Shown here: piece after piece, positions 45,264-55,047 of the stretch
Position numbering within the stretch: position 1 is the first letter of the stretch
Layout: each line of letters opens with the position of its first letter
DNA from: Deltaproteobacteria bacterium
GTDB taxonomy: Bacteria; Desulfobacterota; Syntrophobacteria; Syntrophobacterales; Syntrophobacteraceae
DNA length: 64,000 nt
NCBI GenBank assembly: GCA_012517315.1
Contig: JAAYVE010000028.1
Location: 1-64,000, forward strand
Direction of reading: 5' to 3'
The notes under the pieces: generated by a model
Databases searched by the model: none
Seen by the model: the letters and a program-made list of their open reading frames with translations, nothing else
Told to the model about the DNA's origin: nothing
Position numbers and translations under genes: made by a program

Positions 45264-47978
45264 TCAACGTTTCAGCAGGTTTCGCAGCGTCGTGGGCAGG
45301 ATGCCGCCGTTCTTGAAGTAGCCCAGCTCCACTGAGGTATCCAGTCGGCAATGCACTCTGAAGGCAATCCTCCTGCCCTCAGGGGTTGCCGCTTCCACGT
45401 CCAGTTCCTTCCCCGGTGCCAGATCCTCTACGATGCCCGGGAATGCGTAAAACTCTTCTCCGGTGAGCCCAAGCGAGGCGGCGGAGGAACCGTTGGGAAA
45501 CTGGAGGGGAAGAACTCCCATTCCGATCAGGTTGCTCCGGTGGATGCGCTCGTAGCTTTCCGCAATGACGGCTTTCACACCCAACAGAGAGGGGCCCTTG
45601 GCGGCCCAGTCGCGACTGCTGCCGGCCCCGTACTCTTTGCCGGCCAAAACGATGAGGGGCGTTCCCTGGGCGCGGTATCGCCGGGCCGCTTCCCACACCG
45701 TTGTGATTTCACCGGTGGGAAAATGCCGGGTGAATCCCCCCGTCACTCCCTCCACCAGCCTGTTTTGCAGGCGGATATTGGCGAAGGTTCCCCGTGTCAG
45801 GACTTCGTGATTCCCTCTCCTTGCGCCGTATGAATTAAAATCCTCCGGACGCACTCCCTGGGAAATGAGGTATCGACCCGCCGGACTGTCGGGTGGAATG
45901 ACCCCCGCCGGGGAAATATGGTCTGTCGTCACAGAATCCCCCAGCATGAGCAACACCCGGGCACCCGCGATTTCCTGCAACGGTGGTGCTTCGGGAGTGA
46001 AGCCTTCGAAGAAGGATGGGCGCCTGATGTAAGTGGACTCCGGGTTCCATGGGTAAAGTCCTCCCTGGGGAACCGGAAGGTTCTCCCAGAAGGAGTTCCC
46101 CGCGAAGATCTCCTGGTACTCTTTAATGAAGAAGTCCTTTGTCACGGTTGCCGAAACCAGGGCGTCGATCTCTCGGTCCGAAGGCCAAAGTTCCTCGAGA
46201 AATACAGGTTTCCCATCGGAACCGGTCCCGATGGGCTCCCTTTTAAAGTCGATGGAGATTTTTCCCGCCAGGGCGTAGGCCACCACGAGAGGTGGCGATG
46301 CCAGGTAGTTTGCTTTCACAGCCCCGTGGATCCTTCCCTCAAAGTTGCGGTTTCCGCTGAGGACTGCAGTGACCACGAGATTTCCGTCCCTCAATGCCTC
46401 CGCCACTGCACCGGGGAGGGGTCCGGAGTTTCCGATACACGTGGTGCATCCGTATCCCACCAGGAAGAAGCCCTGTTCTTCAAGGGGCTTCAATAACCCC
46501 GCCTGCTCCAGGTAATCGGTGACAACGCGGGAGCCGGGGGCCAGGCTGGTCTTCACCCACGGCTTGGTCCGAATTCCACGCTGGAGAGCGTTTCGGGCGA
46601 GGAGTCCCGCAGCCATCATCACGGTTGGGTTGGAAGTGTTGGTGCAGCTGGTAATGGCTGCGATCACTACTGTCCCTTGTTCCAGAAGGCATTTCGAGCC
46701 TTCCAGTGAAATAAGGTGCGTCTCTTGTTCGTCTCCTTCCTGCAACGCAAAACCCCATTCGCTTGGGGGCTTGCGGAGGGTTTCCCGAAAATTGGTGGGG
46801 ACCTGGGAAAGGGGAACCCTTTGATTGGGCCGCTTAGGGCCGGCAACGCAAGGCTCCACCAAGCTCAGATCCAACATCACCAAATCGGAGAAAAGCGACG
46901 CACTGCCCGCTTCGGAGCCGAAAAGACCCTGTTCCTTCGTGTAGGCCTCCACCAGCTGGATGTGTTCCTCGTCACGCCCCGTGAGTCTGAGATATTGGAG
47001 TGTTTTGTCATCCACGGGAAAAAAGGCCGCGGTTGCCCCGAACTCCGGAGACATGTTGGCGATGGTCGCCCGATCGGGCAGGCTCAAACTCCCCAGGCCA
47101 GGTCCGAAGAACTCGACGAACTTGCCCACCACCTGGCGATGGCGAAGCAGCTCTGTCAAGTGAAGCACCAGGTCCGTGGCCGTAATGCCGCAAGCGAACC
47201 CGTTTACGAGTTTCACGCCGATGACCTCAGGAATGACCATGAAGTAGGGCTGTCCGAGCATGACGGCTTCGGCCTCGATACCGCCGACCCCCCACCCCAG
47301 GACTCCGAGGCCATTGACCATGGTCGTGTGGGAGTCCGTTCCCAGGACCGTGTCCGGATAAGCCATGGGATGTCCTTCAGCGTTTGCCGTGTCTATCACC
47401 CTGGCAAAGTATTCCAGGTTCACCTGGTGAACGATTCCCCGCCCGGGAGGGACAACCCGGAGATTCTTAAAAGCCTTTTGTGCCCAGCGAAGAAGAGCGT
47501 AGCGTTCCCGGTTGCGCTCGGACTCAAGCCTTTCATTGTGGGCCAGGGCCCCAGGTTTCCCGAAGGCATCCACCTGGATGGAATGGTCAATGACCAAGTC
47601 CGCCTGGATAAGGGGATTGATCTGGTCGGGGTCACCCCCCCACGCCACAAAGGTGTCCCTCATGGCGGCGAGGTCCACAATGGCAGGAATGCCCGTAAAA
47701 TCCTGCAAAATGACACGAGAGGGTTTAAAAGGAATGTCCCGATTCCCAGCGCCGACTGCGGGACTGGAAAGGAGAAACTCAATGTCTTCACCAGTCACTT
47801 GTGAACCATCCTCGCTTCGCAGCAGGTTCTCCAGGAGAATCTTGATGGAACAGGGGAGCTGGCCTGTATGAGTCCATCCTCCCTTTTCCAGTTGTGCCAG
47901 ACGGTGATAACGGTATTGTTTTCCCCCCACGGTAAGGGTCGATTCTGTGCCAAAGCTGTTCTTGAACAAAACTGACAT
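45264..47978 (-). CDS. acnA: Aconitate hydratase, AcnA/IRP1 type
   Basis: 904 aa; interconverts citrate and isocitrate with a [4Fe-4S] cluster. The AcnA/IRP1 lineage is shown by SFGTESTLTVGGKQY at the N-terminus, DFTGIPAIVDLAAMRD, ITSCTNTSNPTVM (first cluster cysteine), GYGCTTCIGNSGPLP (other two cysteines), and GKEYGAGSSRDWAAKGP in the swivel domain. Full length. AGGAGTCTTTCCCC precedes the ATG. It is divergent to a UDP-glucose dehydrogenase, with a 391-bp gap between. Confidence 0.97.
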   Translation of the reverse strand: MSVLFKNSFGTESTLTVGGKQYRYHRLAQLEKGGWTHTGQLPCSIKILLENLLRSEDGSQVTGEDIEFLLSSPAVGAGNRDIPFKPSRVILQDFTGIPAIVDLAAMRDTFVAWGGDPDQINPLIQADLVIDHSIQVDAFGKPGALAHNERLESERNRERYALLRWAQKAFKNLRVVPPGRGIVHQVNLEYFARVIDTANAEGHPMAYPDTVLGTDSHTTMVNGLGVLGWGVGGIEAEAVMLGQPYFMVIPEVIGVKLVNGFACGITATDLVLHLTELLRHRQVVGKFVEFFGPGLGSLSLPDRATIANMSPEFGATAAFFPVDDKTLQYLRLTGRDEEHIQLVEAYTKEQGLFGSEAGSASLFSDLVMLDLSLVEPCVAGPKRPNQRVPLSQVPTNFRETLRKPPSEWGFALQEGDEQETHLISLEGSKCLLEQGTVVIAAITSCTNTSNPTVMMAAGLLARNALQRGIRTKPWVKTSLAPGSRVVTDYLEQAGLLKPLEEQGFFLVGYGCTTCIGNSGPLPGAVAEALRDGNLVVTAVLSGNRNFEGRIHGAVKANYLASPPLVVAYALAGKISIDFKREPIGTGSDGKPVFLEELWPSDREIDALVSATVTKDFFIKEYQEIFAGNSFWENLPVPQGGLYPWNPESTYIRRPSFFEGFTPEAPPLQEIAGARVLLMLGDSVTTDHISPAGVIPPDSPAGRYLISQGVRPEDFNSYGARRGNHEVLTRGTFANIRLQNRLVEGVTGGFTRHFPTGEITTVWEAARRYRAQGTPLIVLAGKEYGAGSSRDWAAKGPSLLGVKAVIAESYERIHRSNLIGMGVLPLQFPNGSSAASLGLTGEEFYAFPGIVEDLAPGKELDVEAATPEGRRIAFRVHCRLDTSVELGYFKNGGILPTTLRNLLKR

Positions 47979-48369
47979 GGGGAAAGACTCCTTAAGAATC
48001 GTTGGGCTGGCGCAATTCTCCCAAACGGACGTTTCATGGAGGTGTGGGAGTAGACTTCCCTTCGGCCGCCGTGGCCTCCCTTGAACTCATCCAATTAGCA
48101 TTAACTGATTTGATTGTGGGCAGAAAGTGGAAAGTTGCGCCGCACAGAAGACGGATATGCAGGGTGATTTCCTCTCTTTTTGCCCAGGGGATGCCACCGG
48201 GACAGGAACCGGTGGGTGAGGGAGGCGGTTTGCCGTTGAGGTTTTGTCCCATACGCTTTACAATTGGCGACCCGAAAAGGCGGAGACGTGTGTGAAGCAA
48301 GAAGAGCGGCCGCCGAGACCGCCCTGAGATTGAGAGGATCCATGCCACTGAGGAAGGACGGAAGATCTT
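47979..48369. other. Divergent promoter region between acnA and ugd
   Basis: 391 bp, no gene. It holds an inverted repeat at 48194-48215 (CCACCGG, 8-base loop, CCGGTGG) about 155 bp before ugd, which could be an operator or a leader hairpin. No definite -35/-10 was found. Confidence 0.45.
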
Positions 48370-49695
48370 ATGAAAATAGCCATGATAGGAACGGGTTACG
48401 TTGGGCTAGTGACCGGAGTCTGCTTTGCGGAGTTCGGTCATGAGGTGACCTGTATCGACACCGACGAAGAGAAGATCGCCCGGCTTCAAAGGGGCGAGAT
48501 CCCCATCTATGAACCGGGGCTGGATTCAATGGTGGTAAAGAATGTTCAGGCGGGGCGACTCATTTTCAGCAAGGAGTTCACCCCTGGGGTTCCTGAGGCG
48601 CAGGTGGTCTTCATTGCCGTTGGGACGCCGGCTTCCCGCCGAGGCGACGGGTACGCGGACCTCACTTACGTCTATGAAGCGGCCCGCCGGATCGCTCCTC
48701 ATTTCAGGGACTACACGGTGGTGGTGAACAAGAGCACGGTGCCGGTGGGAACAGCCAGACAGGTGGCCCGGATCATCTCGGAAACCAACCCGGCCGCGTC
48801 GTTCGATGTGGCGAGCAACCCGGAATTTCTGAGGGAGGGGGCCGCCATCAGGGACTTCATGCACCCGGACCGGGTCGTTCTTGGTGTGGATTCCGAGAAA
48901 GCCGAGGAGGTTCTCAAGACCATTTACCGCCCCCTTTACCTCATCGAGGTCCCCTTCGTCATCACCAACATCGAAACGGCCGAACTGACGAAGTATGCCG
49001 CCAATGCCTTCCTCGCCACCAAGATCAGTTTCATCAATGAAGTGGCCAATCTTTGCGAAGAGATCGGTGCGGATGTCCAGGATGTTGCCAGGGGAATCGG
49101 GCTGGACGGCCGAATTGGCAAGAAATTCCTCCATGCGGGGCCAGGCTACGGGGGATCCTGTTTTCCCAAAGATACCCAGGCGCTGCTCCGCATCGCCCAG
49201 GAACATGGGGTTGCATGCCGCATTGTGGAAGCCGTGGTGGAGGTGAACGCCGCTCAGAAGGCCCGGATGGTGCGAAAAATCCGCCAGGCCCTGGGTGGGA
49301 ACGAAGCGGGCAAAACCATCGCGATCCTTGGGCTCTCCTTCAAACCGGAAACGGACGACATACGGGATGCTCCGTCCCTGACCATCGTTTCCACACTCAT
49401 GGAGCACGGGGCCATCATCAGGGCTCACGATCCCCAGGCGATGAGGGAAATGGCCAGGGTGCTCCCTCAGGCACACTACTGCTTAAATCCCTACGAGGCC
49501 TGTGAAGGGGCCGACTGCGTTGTGCTCCTCACCGAATGGAACGAGTACCGTGCGCTGGATCTCCTGCGGATCAAGGCAGCCTTGAAAGAGCCTGTCTTTG
49601 TGGACCTGCGAAATGTCTATCGCCCGCTGGCGATGAGACAGCTGGGTTTTGAGTACTACAGCGTCGGTCGAGCCGTGAGGAAAAAAGGGCAGTAA
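48370..49695 (+). CDS. ugd: UDP-glucose 6-dehydrogenase
   Basis: 441 aa; oxidises UDP-glucose to UDP-glucuronate using two NAD. The Rossmann site is MIGTGYVGLVTGVCFAE, then IDTDEEKIARLQRGEIPIYEPGL. The catalytic cysteine lies in GPGYGGSCFPKDTQAL. The central helix has ETAELTKYAANAFLATKISFINEVANLCE and the C-terminal domain has LGLSFKPETDDIRDAPSL. Normal length. A glutamine cyclotransferase-like gene follows after 15 bp. It likely supplies a uronic acid for surface polysaccharide. Confidence 0.95.
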   Translation: MKIAMIGTGYVGLVTGVCFAEFGHEVTCIDTDEEKIARLQRGEIPIYEPGLDSMVVKNVQAGRLIFSKEFTPGVPEAQVVFIAVGTPASRRGDGYADLTYVYEAARRIAPHFRDYTVVVNKSTVPVGTARQVARIISETNPAASFDVASNPEFLREGAAIRDFMHPDRVVLGVDSEKAEEVLKTIYRPLYLIEVPFVITNIETAELTKYAANAFLATKISFINEVANLCEEIGADVQDVARGIGLDGRIGKKFLHAGPGYGGSCFPKDTQALLRIAQEHGVACRIVEAVVEVNAAQKARMVRKIRQALGGNEAGKTIAILGLSFKPETDDIRDAPSLTIVSTLMEHGAIIRAHDPQAMREMARVLPQAHYCLNPYEACEGADCVVLLTEWNEYRALDLLRIKAALKEPVFVDLRNVYRPLAMRQLGFEYYSVGRAVRKKGQ

Positions 49696-49710
49696 GGGGG
49701 GGGCCGCAGT

Positions 49711-50583
49711 TTGAAAGGAAAGAGGTCATCCGAACGCCCCGCTTCCTGTTGGACCATCCTGATTGCTGCCCTGGAGCTTTCTTTCTTCCTGATATGGGCC
49801 CCGTTCATGGCGGCAGACCGATTGCCCTTTGGCCAGGCGAGGGCTTCTTCACCTGAAGATGGTGGCGGAAAGGGGGGAAGCACGCCCCCCGCTCCATCGG
49901 ACCATTTCAGAGTCGTTCGTGTCTATCCCCACGATCCTCAAGCCTTCACGCAAGGTCTTGTTCTTGCCGATGGCGTCCTGTTCGAAAGCACGGGAATCCG
50001 AGGCAGATCCACCGTGCGTAGGGTCCATCTGCAAACGGGGAAGGTTCTCCAGTCCCGTTCCCTCGATCCCAGATATTTCGGGGAAGGCTTGACAGCTTGG
50101 CAGAACCGGTTGATCCAGCTCACCTGGACATCGGGGGTGGCATTTCTGTGGAATCAAGAAAGCCTCGTCCTGGAGGATGAACTGCCTTACGAGGGGGAGG
50201 GATGGGGCATCACCAACGACGGTCGCTTCTTGATCATGAGCGACGGAACTGCCACCCTGCGTTTTCTCGAACCCGCCACCTTCCGGGAGGTAAGGACCAT
50301 CGATGTCCGGGACCAGGGAAAACCAATCGCCAATCTCAATGAACTGGAATACAGGCGCGGCGCGGTTTATGCTAACATCTGGGGACAGGACCGCATCGCA
50401 AGGATATCACCCCAGTCGGGAGAAGTCCTGGGATGGCTGGACCTCAGTCCTTTGCGCAGCGCCATGGGTCCTGTCCAGGGCCTCGATGCCCTCAATGGCA
50501 TCGCTTACGACCCCGAAAGTGACCGCCTTTTTGTCACAGGAAAGCTGTGGCCGCGTCTTTTTGAACTTCAAGTGTCTCCATGA
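49711..50583 (+). CDS. Secreted glutaminyl-peptide cyclotransferase (bacterial/plant type)
   Basis: 290 aa. A long signal/anchor (WTILIAALELSFFLIW) leads to a beta-propeller domain with repeats such as YPHDPQAFTQGLVLADGVLFESTG, YFGEGLTAW, YEGEGWGIT, LNELEYRRGAVYANIWG and LNGIAYDPESDRLFVTGK. These match the family that converts N-terminal glutamine to pyroglutamate. It acts outside the cytoplasmic membrane. The start is a TTG with an eight-G run just upstream (49694-49703 region), and it follows ugd by 15 bp, so both are probably one transcript. Confidence 0.88.
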   Translation: MKGKRSSERPASCWTILIAALELSFFLIWAPFMAADRLPFGQARASSPEDGGGKGGSTPPAPSDHFRVVRVYPHDPQAFTQGLVLADGVLFESTGIRGRSTVRRVHLQTGKVLQSRSLDPRYFGEGLTAWQNRLIQLTWTSGVAFLWNQESLVLEDELPYEGEGWGITNDGRFLIMSDGTATLRFLEPATFREVRTIDVRDQGKPIANLNELEYRRGAVYANIWGQDRIARISPQSGEVLGWLDLSPLRSAMGPVQGLDALNGIAYDPESDRLFVTGKLWPRLFELQVSP

Positions 50584-50638
50584 ATGTTTGGTCCGCTGCA
50601 GGCCATGGACCCATGGGCAGGTTGGCGGTTCGTGGCTG

Positions 50639-53494
50639 TCAATCTGACGAACCGGGCTCTTTGAGAAATCGTTTCAGGTTCTCGAGAATCTCCGGAAAAT
50701 GGTCTCTGCTCAACCGGATCCCCACCGCTCCAATGACGGAATGGCGCCTGTAGGGATCGACCTCGAACTGCCAGGGACGTACAGGAATCTCCTGGCCTGA
50801 CCCCTTCAGGAACCCCTCGAATTGCTTTACCTGGGCACAGAGCCTCTCGTATTCCTCTTCGCCGTGCAGGACTCCTTCCAGTTCCCCGAAGGAGCATCTC
50901 CCGAAAATCAGCAGGCAATCACCCGTCGGTCGTTCACCCGAAACTTCCTCCTTGATCATGAAGTCGGGATACGGGGCGAAAAAGGGATCCACATGGTAGA
51001 GTTCAAGGAACTCCTCCCTGGGGATCATTTCCTGGAGATTCAGGGGACATCCGTGGCGGCACTGATCCAGAAAAGTTCGCAAGTATCGGCATATGATGTC
51101 GAAATCCACTTCGGAAATAGAGAGTCCGATGCTTACGATGCGGGCATGCCCCTGCCCCAGGGGGGGTTCCCCCTGGACCAGCCGGATTCGATCATGGAGT
51201 CCTGGGTTCACCTGGGCCAGATAGCTGAGGAATTGTCGTGCGAAAACCTCCTTTTCCGCATAGTTGAGAGTGCCGGGTCCGATCTGGAGCTTGTCCAGGT
51301 CCTCGCCATACTCGAAATTGCTGGCGAGAATGAGATGGTAGCGATCGGCGGCTTTCATCACGTGAAAGCCGTCCTGTTCGAAGCCGCGCACGAGGCTCAT
51401 GGTACGGTTCTTGATAAAAATGTCTCGGATAACGTCGTTTTCCGTCTCACCCCGCTGACGGGCCTGCAGGACCATGAGTTCATGCACCCAGTGGGTCCTC
51501 CAGGTGGTGCAGAGCATGAGTGTACGGATGATTTTCTGTATCTCTGACCCCAAGTCTTTACCAGTGTAGCGCAGGACGGGATCGAAGCGGAAGTCCTCAA
51601 GGTGCACATCCTTGAGTTGAAGGACGCGCAGGCGATCTTTTTCGGGAATGTAACCGAGATAATTTGCAAAAGCCTTCAGCATTTCGCTTTGAGTGGGAAG
51701 ATCCTGCCCCTCCCGGAGATTTTTCTCCATCTGCTGATAGCGTTCCAGTTCCAGTTCCCATTCGTAGTGGATGTCCACGAGAGTGGAATAGTCATACTTG
51801 TCGTAGCCCATGGAGTCGAACTGTTCCCTCAGAAACTCCCAGTCCACGTAAAGCTTTTTCTGGATCCTTCTGTCCACCAGAAAGTCCGCACGAGCAGTAC
51901 TTCCCAGGATTCCCCGCTCACCGTCGATGAAGACTCTTTTTCCAAGATATTCAAAGAGGCTGCTTTGAGGGTTGAGCACGATCTCGTTGCTCTTGTGAAA
52001 AACGAGGGGTTTACCGTCGGCGTCCACCGTATTGATGAGGTAAGGCTTGGAATATGCCACCGCTGAAACGGCTTCATGGCCCGTCGTGTTGCCGTCGTAA
52101 CGAACGATGCCCTTGATCTGGGGATGGTTGACGGCAACGGTGTTCTCGCCGTAAGGGCGCTTGCGGAGCAGGATGACCGATTCGCCTTTTCGAGCCAGTT
52201 CCAGGGCATCCTCCGTTCCGAAAACGAGAATGCCCGCTTCTGCGCTGTCGGTAATGGGGATGCCGCGCGCCAGCACCCGGTAGTCCCTGAAATCTTCGGC
52301 GAGGATTTTCTCCGGTTGCTCCAACGCCTTGTTGATCACCATGGATGCCTGCTGAATGCTGGTCTTCCCCTCGTCCACAAAATCCCACATGGCTCGCACG
52401 GTGCCATTGGAGGTCATCCGCAGGGGTCTTCTTTGGAGGAGGTAGAGTTTTCCGTTTTCCACGGTGAATTCCATGTCGAGAGGCCTTCTGGCCCGTGCTT
52501 CGAACTTTTCGCGCACCAGCATCAGCTGCTCGTAGATGGAAGGGAAGCGCTCCCTGAGGTCCATTGCCTGCATCAGGCGTTTGCGGAGCTTTCCTGAAAC
52601 GATCTTGTCGCACTGGACCTTGGGAGCCCACTCGATGATGGGGCAGTTGGCTCCAGTGCGCGGATCCCGGGTGAAGAACACCCCGCTGAGGCAGTTGGTT
52701 TCATTGAGATTCCCGAATACCATCTCCTGGATGACCACGGCGGTTCCCATCTCTTCGAGGGACTCTCCATGGTTCTTCTGCCGGCTGCGGCGGGCTTCCA
52801 CGGCGGGCGGGGCCGAATTGGACGCGAAAACCGCCTCAATTGCGTTCCGCAGTTGGTTTGTCAGGTCATATTCGAAGCCCGGTGGAAACCGGGGGTGAAG
52901 CGCCTCCGCCAGCACTTCTTTGAACGAACGGATGAGACCTCGAACCAGGGGGACGGAAAAGGTCCCTTCGTCGCCGGCTCCCTTGATAATGCGATAGAAA
53001 TGCTCGTAGGGGATATCCAGCACCACTTCACCGTACATGCGGATGGCCGTGAGATAGGTCGTGAGGATCACACTTGCATCGTCCCCCGCGTGGATGAGAG
53101 CTTCCACCACCTCATCGTTGAGTCCTACGTTGAGCACGGTCGCAATGGCCCCGGGAAGAGAGATGGGAGCTCCACCCCGCACGGCCACGATGAGAGGCCT
53201 GTTGCCGCTCAGGTCTCCAAACTTCCTCCGGCGTCTGGACTCCAGGGAGGCCAATTCTTTAAGGACCGACTGGAAAAGGTGGTCGGGCAGAGTGTCTCCG
53301 GCTTCCCTGTACAGCTTCCAACAGTCGGTCGAAAGGATGAAACCGTCGGGAACGGCTACTGCCTCCTCCATCCCTGGAAAGAACTCCCTTATGTGCTGGT
53401 AGTCCTCGACGAGCTTGGCCCCCTTGGCCCCAAGTCTTTCCACCTGCGTTGGATCCGCGTTTTCGAATGCGACAACAAGTGTGTCTCCCGCCAT
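50639..53494 (-). CDS. PPDK-like protein with ATP-grasp and phosphohistidine domains but no PEP/pyruvate barrel
   Basis: 951 aa. Residues 1-360 match the nucleotide-binding domain of pyruvate phosphate dikinase: VAVRGGAPISLPGAIATVLNVGLNDE with R106 in the RSG position, and ENGKLYLLQRRPL closing it. Residues 440-530 match the swivelling phosphohistidine domain, with DGNTTGHEAVSAVAYSKPYLI giving H473 where PPDK has its catalytic histidine, though the flanking residues differ from TSHAAVVAR. The remaining roughly 420 residues show no TIM barrel or its cysteine motif and no recognised fold. It could phosphorylate itself but lacks the usual acceptor site. ATG 53494 follows GGAGGGTGGC. Confidence 0.78.
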   Translation of the reverse strand: MAGDTLVVAFENADPTQVERLGAKGAKLVEDYQHIREFFPGMEEAVAVPDGFILSTDCWKLYREAGDTLPDHLFQSVLKELASLESRRRRKFGDLSGNRPLIVAVRGGAPISLPGAIATVLNVGLNDEVVEALIHAGDDASVILTTYLTAIRMYGEVVLDIPYEHFYRIIKGAGDEGTFSVPLVRGLIRSFKEVLAEALHPRFPPGFEYDLTNQLRNAIEAVFASNSAPPAVEARRSRQKNHGESLEEMGTAVVIQEMVFGNLNETNCLSGVFFTRDPRTGANCPIIEWAPKVQCDKIVSGKLRKRLMQAMDLRERFPSIYEQLMLVREKFEARARRPLDMEFTVENGKLYLLQRRPLRMTSNGTVRAMWDFVDEGKTSIQQASMVINKALEQPEKILAEDFRDYRVLARGIPITDSAEAGILVFGTEDALELARKGESVILLRKRPYGENTVAVNHPQIKGIVRYDGNTTGHEAVSAVAYSKPYLINTVDADGKPLVFHKSNEIVLNPQSSLFEYLGKRVFIDGERGILGSTARADFLVDRRIQKKLYVDWEFLREQFDSMGYDKYDYSTLVDIHYEWELELERYQQMEKNLREGQDLPTQSEMLKAFANYLGYIPEKDRLRVLQLKDVHLEDFRFDPVLRYTGKDLGSEIQKIIRTLMLCTTWRTHWVHELMVLQARQRGETENDVIRDIFIKNRTMSLVRGFEQDGFHVMKAADRYHLILASNFEYGEDLDKLQIGPGTLNYAEKEVFARQFLSYLAQVNPGLHDRIRLVQGEPPLGQGHARIVSIGLSISEVDFDIICRYLRTFLDQCRHGCPLNLQEMIPREEFLELYHVDPFFAPYPDFMIKEEVSGERPTGDCLLIFGRCSFGELEGVLHGEEEYERLCAQVKQFEGFLKGSGQEIPVRPWQFEVDPYRRHSVIGAVGIRLSRDHFPEILENLKRFLKEPGSSD

Positions 53495-54021
53495 GCCACC
53501 CTCCGTTCCATGAGCAGTGGGAACAAGAGTCCAGCCCCGAAGGATTCTTCCTGTCGTGTGCGTCTGCAATGCATGTAAAACCCATCTGATTATACACACG
53601 GATTCCTCCCCCAGGAAAACGAATATGCCCCTCATAGACGTGACCTGCCTTTTAGTGAGACGGAGACGGCAACATGTTGCTAAATAACGGCTTCCTATTT
53701 GCCGATATACCCCATTGAGAACAGACCGCAGGGCCATTGGCACACGTTGGGACAGGTGGCTCCCATGGCATTCCCCGGCTGGTTTTCCCATTCCGCTTCC
53801 AGTCCGGGTCTTCCCAAGGGAGAGGAGATGGGGATGCCGGAAAGCTGGTCAATAGCCGGAGGGTTTCAATGACCCGGGCTGCCGTCAGCAACCCCTCATC
53901 TCGATGCCTTGCGTCAGGTCGAATGGCCGAAAAACCGAGGGGTGAGAAGAACCAACGGTCCTGGAAAACCGGGGTCACATGGAGCCAAGAGATTTTTTGC
54001 GCGTGTCAGCAGGAGTCAAGC
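53495..54021. other. Divergent intergenic region before the HDOD gene
   Basis: 527 bp separate the PPDK-like gene and the HDOD gene. A plus-strand frame runs open through part of it into the HDOD gene but the family N-terminus starts at 54022. No other feature was recognised. Confidence 0.45.
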
Positions 54022-54909
54022 ATGATCAGGGAACTCAATGACCACGAGGTGAATGCTCTTCACTACGAACTGCTCTTGAAGGACATTGTCGCCACCGCTG
54101 AAAAGCTGCCACCGTTTCCGGACATCGTATGGAAGGTCATGCCCCTCATTCGCAACATGGCACCTATCGAAGAGATCGAAAAAGTGATCAGGTTCGACCA
54201 GGTCATCACGGCGAGGGTCCTTACGCTGAGCCAGTCAGCGTATTACGGCAGGAGGAGCAAGATCTCATCTCTTCAGGATGCGATACTCGTCTTGGGGGGG
54301 CAGAGACTCGTCCAGGTGATCATGATTGCCTGTGCGGCCAGATACTTCCAGGGGAGCGTTTCGGGATATAATCTCAACGAGAGGGAACTATGGGAGCATT
54401 CTGTAGCTACCGCTTTGGTCTCGGAGAAACTCGCCCGCAGGCTCAGACTGAAAAAGGCCTTGACCATTTACACTGCTTCTTTGCTGCATGACATCGGCAA
54501 GACTGTCCTGGACCTCTATGCAAAGATTTACCTTCATTCGTCCCTGAGCGAAATCACCAACGACGGGATTGATCTCATCGACATGGAGCGAAAGGCCCTG
54601 GGCATCGGCCACCAGGAACTGGGAGAACTCATTGCCCGCCGGTGGCAGTTTCCCCCTGAGGTGGTTCTCGCCATCGGCCACCATCACTCCCCCGACAAGT
54701 CCCCAAGCGACAAGGATATCGTGACGGCGGTCTACATCTCCAACGCGATCGTCAACGGGGCGAAACGGGATGAGAACGGACACGAATCTGTGCGTCTCGA
54801 CGAGGATCCCTACTTCATCCGCATGGGCGTTGACCGGGCCATGGTCGACAGATTCCATGGAGAACTGGAGAAAGACATGGAGGAGATCAGACTGTTCCTC
54901 CGGGGTTGA
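54022..54909 (+). CDS. HDOD-domain signalling protein
   Basis: 295 aa, essentially one HDOD domain: KLPPFPDIVWKVMPLIRN, IEKVIRFDQVITARVLTLSQSAYYGRRSKISSLQDAILVLGG, SVATALVSEKLARRL, and HD-type histidine pairs ASLLHDIGKTVLD and AIGHHHSP. It keeps the HD pair that many HDOD proteins lose, so it may retain some metal binding. Such proteins act as signalling or regulatory modules, often linked to c-di-GMP and motility. The ATG 54022 follows AGGAGTCAAG. The downstream gap leads to the radical SAM gene on the other strand. Confidence 0.9.
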   Translation: MIRELNDHEVNALHYELLLKDIVATAEKLPPFPDIVWKVMPLIRNMAPIEEIEKVIRFDQVITARVLTLSQSAYYGRRSKISSLQDAILVLGGQRLVQVIMIACAARYFQGSVSGYNLNERELWEHSVATALVSEKLARRLRLKKALTIYTASLLHDIGKTVLDLYAKIYLHSSLSEITNDGIDLIDMERKALGIGHQELGELIARRWQFPPEVVLAIGHHHSPDKSPSDKDIVTAVYISNAIVNGAKRDENGHESVRLDEDPYFIRMGVDRAMVDRFHGELEKDMEEIRLFLRG

Positions 54910-55047
54910 CTCGTTCCGCCGAAGCAAGGGGGGAGAGATCTCCAGGGCTTCCGCATTTCAAACGGTAATTGTGTTGGTTCTCAGAGAAGTCATCCTGCCA
55001 ATGCGCCAAGCCCCGCACCGGATTCTTCATCCCGCGTTTCCTGCCCT

